From contig MNCI01005798.1 in assembly GCA_015680685.1 (NCBI GenBank), positions 53,796 to 117,795 on the forward strand: a stretch of DNA of 64,000 bases. The letters are read 5' to 3'. Source of the DNA: Gnetum montanum. Its lineage: Eukaryota; Streptophyta; Gnetopsida; Gnetales; Gnetaceae. Numbering within the stretch: the stretch's first letter is position 1; the number at the start of each line of letters is the position of its first letter. The notes beneath the pieces are model-generated. The model did not search any database and was not told where the DNA came from. It worked only from the letters and a program-made list of their open reading frames with translations. Shown piece after piece: positions 58,077 through 64,000 of this stretch. The position numbers and the translations under genes were made by a program.

Positions 58077-59548
58077 TGAAACACTACAAAAATTTGCATG
58101 TTATAGCTAATTGTCATCATGTAGCATTCACCCCATGAAAGCCAAGGAAAAAATTCATTTTAAATGTTAAAATTATAACCCATGGATGGAAATCTCACAT
58201 ATTCCATACTTATAGGATCACAAATACCTCATAAGTGGTCAAAGCCTCATTTCCCAAGTGAAAAAAAGTCACCTAGTTTCTAGATTTGTGCTTGGAGGGT
58301 CAAAATGCCTTTTGGAATGCCAAAAATGGCAATTTGATGGATTTTATGGGAGGTATACTTTTTTCTATGCTAAACACTTACAAGGGGATAGATATCACCT
58401 ATCCCCAATGTGGAGAGATGGGGGATTTTCACTCACATTGAAACCCCCCCCCCCCCCCCCCTAGTGTGGAGGCTACATGTTCAGCTTGGAAGCCTTTCCC
58501 TGCTCAGTGTGCAAGTTTCCCCCCAATGTCAAAGTCACAATAGCCAAATTTCATTACTCCAAGCACTCTAACATTAATCAACCACTTCAGCAAGGATGGA
58601 AAAAGGCTCAGCGTGGAAGATTTAGCTCTAGCGTAGAAGGTGTGCCTTCATTACTATTTATAGTAAATGGAATGGCATGGGGGAAGGCACTTACTATATA
58701 TGGTAACCCGTTAAATTTGGGCATCCATCTCACCTAAATAAGGCAGAAATTTTGCATCCAATTTGCAACCAAATCACAGCCATTTTGTAGCTTCATTCAT
58801 GGCCCAAAACTTATAAAAACTAGCCTCAAACACCATTTATAGGTTTAACATGTACACGTTTTAGTAATTTTGAAGTTTTACACTTGGGCATTTATAAGAA
58901 CTCAAGAGTTTTTGTGAGTTTCCACACTTTTTTTATCTTGAACCCAATGTGGAAAATCTATGACCTTGTGACTTTGCAATCCATGTTTGAGATTTATGAA
59001 CCCTCAAGCCCCATGCAATACTTCTGGGATTCCCAACTCCCAATGTAGAGCACTTGGATAGCTTGGAATTTTCACACTTCTTAACTTTCAACATAGGCAA
59101 CCTCTAGATTTGAGATTGTAAGAGTGGAGGTTTGAAAGCATTAGGAGTGTCTTAGTACTTGGATCATGGAGTAGGTTGCATTAGCTTCAACATGCGTTGA
59201 ACTCCTACACCAGTGAATGCTCCCTGCCAGCACCCCCCCCCCTCCTTTTCCTCCTTCTTCTTTCATGGGCACGCACTTTTTTGTACACATTTTTGGAAAC
59301 CCATTCTTTATTTTTTTAATAACATATTAAAGTTTCATTATGTGGGAAATCTACATTTGCCTTTTGTTTTTTTAGATCTATAATTTTGCATTGTATTTTC
59401 ACAATTTATTCTCTATGCATTTTGTAAGTCCCTAGTTGATCTACCAGACTGGCCAAGATGCCTTGAATCCCATTTTTTCATGGAGGCCTTGGGGATTCAT
59501 GGGTTGAGGAACTATTTTGCACTAGATATCCTTTAATTTTTTCTAGTG
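58077..59548 (+). repeat. 3' LTR of element J
   Basis: 1472 bp, matches 43135-44601. Differences include a run of 18 C at 58444-58461 where the 5' LTR has CCCCCTCCC, and a C-rich tract at 59231-59243. The terminal CA is changed to TG. Confidence 0.9.
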
Positions 59549-59569
59549 ATTAATTTTTTTGGTTGTAAG

Positions 59570-59806
59570 AGGTGAAAAATTAAATTATTAGCATTTACAG
59601 TTATTAAATAACTTCAACATTTCAAATATTATTTGAAAAGCTCATTAGTTCACATTATGTTAATAAAGCCTATAGTCAAACAATTCTTAGCTCAGAATGA
59701 AATTAGATTAAAAAGAGGAAAGTGGCTCATAAAGCTTCAAAGCTTTAGATTTTCATTAGAAACATGTGAAACCATTAAAGGAATGGAAATGAAGTATGTG
59801 TATTAA
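59570..59806 (+). pseudogene. RNase H of element I, 3' part
   Basis: Plus strand: KLLAFTVIKxLQHFKYYLKS, VHIMLIKPIVKQFLAQNEI, then RGKWLIKLQSFRFSLETCET. It completes the domain cut at 43134 by element J, proving that J is inserted in I. Confidence 0.8.
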
Positions 59807-61072
59807 AGATTCATGAAGGAAATTGGTATGATGAGATTCTAGAATTCCTTGATACAAGAAAACTTTTGAATAATTTAACTACAAGTAAAAAGAGAGTTTT
59901 TTTCAAAAGTGCAAATAAATTTGTGGTTAAAGATGAAATTTTATATAGAAATTATTTTAGACGGGTTTTGTTGGAATGTATTCACAATTATCAAATTAGT
60001 CTTGTCTTAGAACAATTTCATGATCATTTCAATCTATTTTATGAATCTCCTAAGTCCACTATGCAACATATAATTCATTATGGTTTTTATTATCCTACTA
60101 TGTACCAAGATATTAATTTGAGAATTCAAAAATGTTACAAATGTTAAATTCATGGACTGAAGATCAAAATGGCTAGAGCTCCTTTAAAATTGGTAGTAGT
60201 GGACAAACCATTTCAGCAATGGGGATTAGATTTTATTAGTACAATTACTCCTTCAAGAGTTGGACATACGTTTATTCTCATAGCTACTGATTACTTTTCC
60301 AAATGGTCCAAAGCAAAGGCTCTAAGAAAAAGTTTAGTATCAGACATAGTTAAGTTCTTGGAAGATCATATTCTAAGTTATTTTTTTGGTCTACCTGAAG
60401 TCCTAGAATCCAATAATGAACCTAATTTTCAAACTAAAGAATTTATAACATGGGCATCAGAAAAATCTATCTTTCTATTTTCTTCTTCAAATTATTATCC
60501 TCAAGGAAATGTGTTACCTAAATCTACAAATAAAAGGCTTATTTCCTACATTAAGAAGTCTATGGATGGAAATCCAAGAAATTGGATTGATTACTTGCAA
60601 TCTACATTATGGATTGACTGTATTAGATATAAGAAGGCTATTGGAACATCAACTTATAACTTGATCTATGGTTTACCTGCTAGAATTATGAACAAGATTA
60701 TAAGTTCAACCTTAGATTTTGTGCAAAATTATAGTAATAAAATCAATAAAAATAGAGGTTTCGTAACCTTACTCATAAAAAGGAAAGCCAAAATAAATAG
60801 AGTTAAAGGTACTTTACTAAAGAAAGCTTTTCAAGTCAAAAGGTGGTTCAATAGAAAGGCTCTGAAAAGGACTTTTAAGATCGATGATCTTGTATTATTG
60901 TGGAATATGAAGAAGCTAAATAAATTTTAAATAGTATGAACTAGTCCATTTTAGATCAAGAAACAATTATCCAAAGATACATACAAGTTATCAACACTTA
61001 ATGAAATAGACTTGTAGTTTCTATATAATTTTTTACATATAAAACATTATTTTGGACAATTTCCCAAAACTT
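59807..61072 (+). pseudogene. Integrase and pol C-terminus of element I
   Basis: 59866-60147 (zinc region: HDHFN...QKCYKC, the first His pair HH changed) and 60169-60930, open for 253 codons, the longest ORF of the window. FQQWGLDFISTI has the first Asp; the second is lost (ESNNEPNF in place of SDNG); in YYPQGNVLPKSTNKRLI the catalytic Glu is Lys. TLWIDCIRYKKAIGTSTYNL and FKIDDLVLLWNMKK follow. After a stop, LSTLNEIDLxFLYNFLHIKH to about 61072 is the usual end of Tat pol. Inactive by residue loss although long open. Confidence 0.85.
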
Positions 61073-61340
61073 AAATCTATATATACTAATAAACATATGT
61101 ATATAGTATAGTAGTATATGTATGTATATACCTATAATAATATTTAGTATACAAAGTAGTAAATAGTAAACCTTTTATATATAAAATTTAATGTGTATAT
61201 GCTTAGTAATAGCATATATAATAAATAATATATATAGACTAATATCATATTTAATTATAACACAAATATCCTATACATATGCTTAGATAAGTATATATAA
61301 TATTTTATAAAACACATGTATATGTTAAAGTATTAGTTTA
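61073..61340. repeat. TA-rich low-complexity region
   Basis: Dense TATATG/TATATA/AATAT runs, for example 61081-61160. No coding capacity. Confidence 0.7.
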
Positions 61341-62375
61341 AAAAATATTTAATATAAAGTGTTAGTTCAATTATTAGATTTATATTATCCTAAGTAATCA
61401 TTACTTGTAATGAGTGTAAGTGGGAGTGATGGTTGAATAACCACTTAGTGGTGAATTAATTTCGACAACCAAATAGTAAAATTCAAATTGGCCTAATGTA
61501 TAATGATGAAAAGATAATTAAATTTGGCAAAGTGGCAAAGTTAGTTAGTAGAACTGGTGGGAATTTCAAACTTACTTTTCACTATAAAAAGAGATGTGGA
61601 TTGCTTAGAATTGCATCATTTCTCAATTCAAAGCTTAAGTAGAGAAAGCAAGTGAGGTGTTTAAGTGTGAAGTAGAAAGATGGTTCCTAGCGAAAGAGCA
61701 ATGAGAAGGCTATTTATCCCATATGTCATGGGATGTTGTTTAGAACATGTGTTGAGAGCCTATTTTAAGGAAACTGCCCGTGGAGCATCAAGTAAAAGCC
61801 CTTTCTTACTTTGGCTTTTAGATGAGTTTAGATTTCTCACTAGTGGACTTTCTATACATTCCAATGTTTGGGGCAACTCCATGAATGTAATACTAAAGAT
61901 CAAAAATATTCTAGTAGAGATTATTCTTAAGGACAGCCTTTTATGTCTCAAGATACAAAAGCATCTAATTGGGAAGAACCTCAATAATCAATAGCTAAAG
62001 AGATGGATGCAAAGAAAAAAAAATTGTAAAAAGCAAAAGTGAAGACCTAGATGAGGCCTTTACTCTGAAAGAAGAGGAATGAAAGGAATTCATCACAAAT
62101 GAAATTACATATGAAAGGACTCTCAATATGAGAATTCCTAAAAGATTTACTCTAAGTATTCTCTTTTCACCCACAAAATAGTTTATATGATGTTGAGTTT
62201 GTATAGTTTCCTAAGTTTTATTAGGAATGAGGTTTTTATTTCATTGAACCTTAAGTTTGGTGAAAGTTTTCCTGAAAAAAGATTTGTATCTTTGTAAAAA
62301 TGTTGAATAGAGTCATGTTTTGGTGATGATTTAGTTGGTGAGTAATTTTAAATGCCATGATTTCAAAGAAATTTT
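61341..62375 (+). other. Unassigned region with a 104-codon ORF
   Basis: CACTATAAAAAGAG (TATA-like) at 61580 precedes an ORF at 61680-61994 starting MVPSERAMRRLFIPYVMG. I recognise no domain in it; hydrophobic and basic residues alternate without a clear signal peptide or membrane segment. It could be a short gene, part of the 3' end of element I, or chance. Downstream 62000-62370 has nothing recognisable. Confidence 0.3.
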
Positions 62376-62389
62376 AGGTGGGGGAATGA
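62376..62389 (+). other. Polypurine-tract-like sequence
   Basis: AGGTGGGGGAATGA followed by ATGATAGCAC: looks like a PPT next to an LTR start (TGATAGCAC at 62392). It may be the 3' end of element I or another element. Confidence 0.4.
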
Positions 62390-62391
62390 AA

Positions 62392-62736
62392 TGATAGCAC
62401 ATTTTATCCATTTCATGGAGTAGGAAAATGGAATAAATAGATATGAAAAAATGATATATAAAAATAAAAAGAGATGTATTTGAAGATCATAAGTAACATT
62501 ACCTATCCAAGTTTTGGGGAAATGATCTATTTAATGCTACTCTTTTGGTTGTTATACTCATATGGAGTCTAACTGCGAGTAGGAGATGAATTATTTCTTA
62601 GTTCTCAGTGTCTCTAGATTTTAGAGTTTAATGTGGATACAAAGGTAATAAAAATTGCTTTTCCTTAAAGTTAAATTTAGCATAATCCTATTACAAGTGC
62701 TTACGATTAAGGATTTCGATGGAGATAGTTAACCTG
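62392..62736 (+). repeat. Possible 3' LTR fragment
   Basis: Begins TGATAGCAC after the PPT-like tract and runs to the start of LTR D. No matching 5' copy was found at 37425-39010, so its owner is unknown. Confidence 0.25.
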
Positions 62737-63563
62737 TGATGAGTGGCGAGGTACCCCTACACTCAACCATACGAATACGAGTGTACACGCGCGATACGGT
62801 CGAACTCAACCATACTAAATGCCTTAACGCCACAAGAAACACTTGGGGTTAATCGTCCGTTGTCTTCCCAGGCTTGCTTTTAAGTGTCACGGTGTATGGT
62901 TAAGCAAGTCTGAGGTATGTGATTTTTTTGGTATTTTCGGCTTATCTTCTATGCTATCAGGGGAAAGGGTTGAGAAACTAAGCTAACCCTAACTAAAGAT
63001 CTAAGTCTAAATTAACTAGCGTTAGCATCCGTTCCCACTTACCTGACACACCCTGAACTATGCAACTGTGGCTTACCAAACGCTAATCGTTACTCGGATC
63101 GCCACACGTAACGCAAGTGCTCGAAGTGGTTGTACTAAGGCACCTATTTAGCTTAAGTGTGATAAGCAGCCGATTCCTTGACTAGCCGTACATGTCCATA
63201 GACGCTCATAATCAAGTCGTACTTGAATGCACTAGGGAAGTAGAAAATGAAAGCAATAAATGAAACCATGTGCTGCAAGGTTTATCAAATCAAGTTTGTC
63301 TTTATTGCCGTACACAATTTGGGTTCAGGTTTACAAGTTGCTCGAATAAAGAGCCGTTCACTCTAGGACTCCTACTGTGGGCACATGGGAAAAATTCTAA
63401 CTCTGGAGTGATCAATCTACCAGAGCTTTGCTACGCTAGCCAGGATTGGGAAATGAAGGGAGTGATGCCTCTTATTTATAGATATGGCAGTGGGACGCAA
63501 TATCGTGTATGCGATATCGCATGGGATGGGATATCGCGGCCCAGTGCAAGTCGCGTCTCATCA
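62737..63563 (-). repeat. LTR D (3' LTR, minus orientation), youngest family member
   Basis: 827 bp, TGATGAG to CTCATCA. Same family as the LTRs at 2974, 6593, 15644 and 26610, but many CpGs are intact (CACGCGCGATACGG at 62788). Reverse TATA at 63473-63482, then three copies of a GCGATATCGC-type palindrome (63496-63505, 63511-63520, 63530-63537). The ORF at 63270-63578 is a by-product. Confidence 0.85.
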
Positions 63564-63570
63564 TACCCCC
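63564..63570 (-). other. Polypurine tract of element D
   Basis: Plus-strand tacccccatgac reads GTCATGGGGGTA on the minus strand, abutting the LTR; the body of the element lies beyond the right end of the window. Confidence 0.75.
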
Positions 63571-64000
63571 ATGACTGAATGAAAACTCATCCTCGAGTTC
63601 CTTACAATGATATCAGGTAGGTATGGGATTATTAGGGGAAATGGAACTAATGGGATGACATGTGAACTATCTTTATTACAAGACTTGACAAAAACTGGTG
63701 TTCATGACAACAAGGGTGAACACCTTATTACAATGACATCAGGCCACAGTTGGCAGCTGAGAGAAAAGAGGAGAGAGAATATAAGAGAAGAAGAGAGAAG
63801 AGTCTTGTTGCTGCCAACGCCTAGATTGCGCCTTCCATTGTCCGTCCGTGAGCGCATTATGAATTCCACTCCTTGCATGCTGCTTCAATGCTGCTCCACT
63901 CCAAGTATTTGCTCTAGATCCATTCTGTTGTTGTATGATGGTCATCTGCACACACAACACCATCATATATTAGCAAGGGTAATTGAATCATTAAGTAAAG
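63571..64000 (-). other. 3' UTR of element D
   Basis: Matches 7460-7890 of element A/B: ATGAAAACTCATCCTCGAGTT, GGTGTTCATGACAAC, GAGAGAGAAxAxAAGA and CACACACAACACCATCATATAT. No coding domain; the minus ORF at 63739-63966 is a by-product. Confidence 0.6.

Larger units (their letters stand above)
43135..59548 (+). mobile_element. Ogre/Tat-like LTR retrotransposon J, inserted in element I
   Basis: 16.4 kb. Two similar LTRs (1467 and 1472 bp), a PPT before the 3' LTR, a protease, then RT, RNaseH, aRNH and INT on the plus strand, all broken. gag was not found. The order RT-RNaseH-aRNH-INT and size fit the Ogre/Tat lineage. The interval between PR and RT holds an antisense gene body, a satellite array and minisatellites. 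A clear target duplication was not seen (GGCAT before, eroded after). Confidence 0.8.

Noticed and set aside
1-64000. Intact host protein-coding genes, tRNA or rRNA genes, CRISPR arrays
   Set aside because: None seen. All longer reading frames are explained by retroelement domains, the K pseudogene or composition; tRNA-like strings are primer sites only.

Overview
This 64 kb window looks like intergenic DNA of a seed plant with a large, repeat-dominated genome. A gymnosperm is my guess, from the age and nesting of the elements and the absence of any intact host gene; I cannot prove the taxon. Almost everything I can identify is decayed Ty3/gypsy LTR retrotransposon DNA. Every pol domain is broken by stops and frameshifts, CpG is depleted, and no tRNA, rRNA or CRISPR signal was seen. 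Domain calls come from motifs read by eye, without any database search.

Layout. 1-2973: plus-strand gag/protease debris. 2974-6587 and 16513-17440: a minus-strand element (G) with a 3' LTR and a large gag-unrelated ORF. It is split at 6588 by a minus-strand element of the Tat/Athila group (A/B, 6593-16507) that has both LTRs, a tRNA-Asp-type primer site, gag-PR-RT-RNaseH-INT and a recognisable 5-bp target duplication. 17440-22330: a second minus-strand gag-PR element that lacks pol. 23564-26609: plus-strand copy (H) of the same extra ORF with its own TATA leader. 26610-about 37424: plus-strand element (C) with 5' LTR, primer site, gag, PR, RT, RNaseH, part of INT, a long 3' UTR, then an internal TATA promoter that resembles its own LTR promoter, and the extra ORF again (E).

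37425-61072: an older plus-strand Tat-type element (I) whose order is gag-PR-archaeal-type RNaseH-RT-RNaseH-INT. It is split inside its RNaseH domain by a 16.4 kb Ogre/Tat-like element (J, 43135-59548) with 1.47 kb LTRs. Between its protease and RT, J carries three odd cargoes: an antisense, intron-containing gene body (K, 46842-50440), a roughly 190-bp-period satellite array (51540-53640), and short minisatellites. 62737-64000 is the 3' end of another minus-strand member of the A/B/G LTR family and the least decayed one.

The most interesting signals are the antisense multi-exon pseudogene K inside a retrotransposon, and the recurrent combination of a short palindrome-rich TATA promoter plus a large extra ORF in elements G, H and C/E. 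Palindromes at or just upstream of TATA recur in several unrelated LTR families here.
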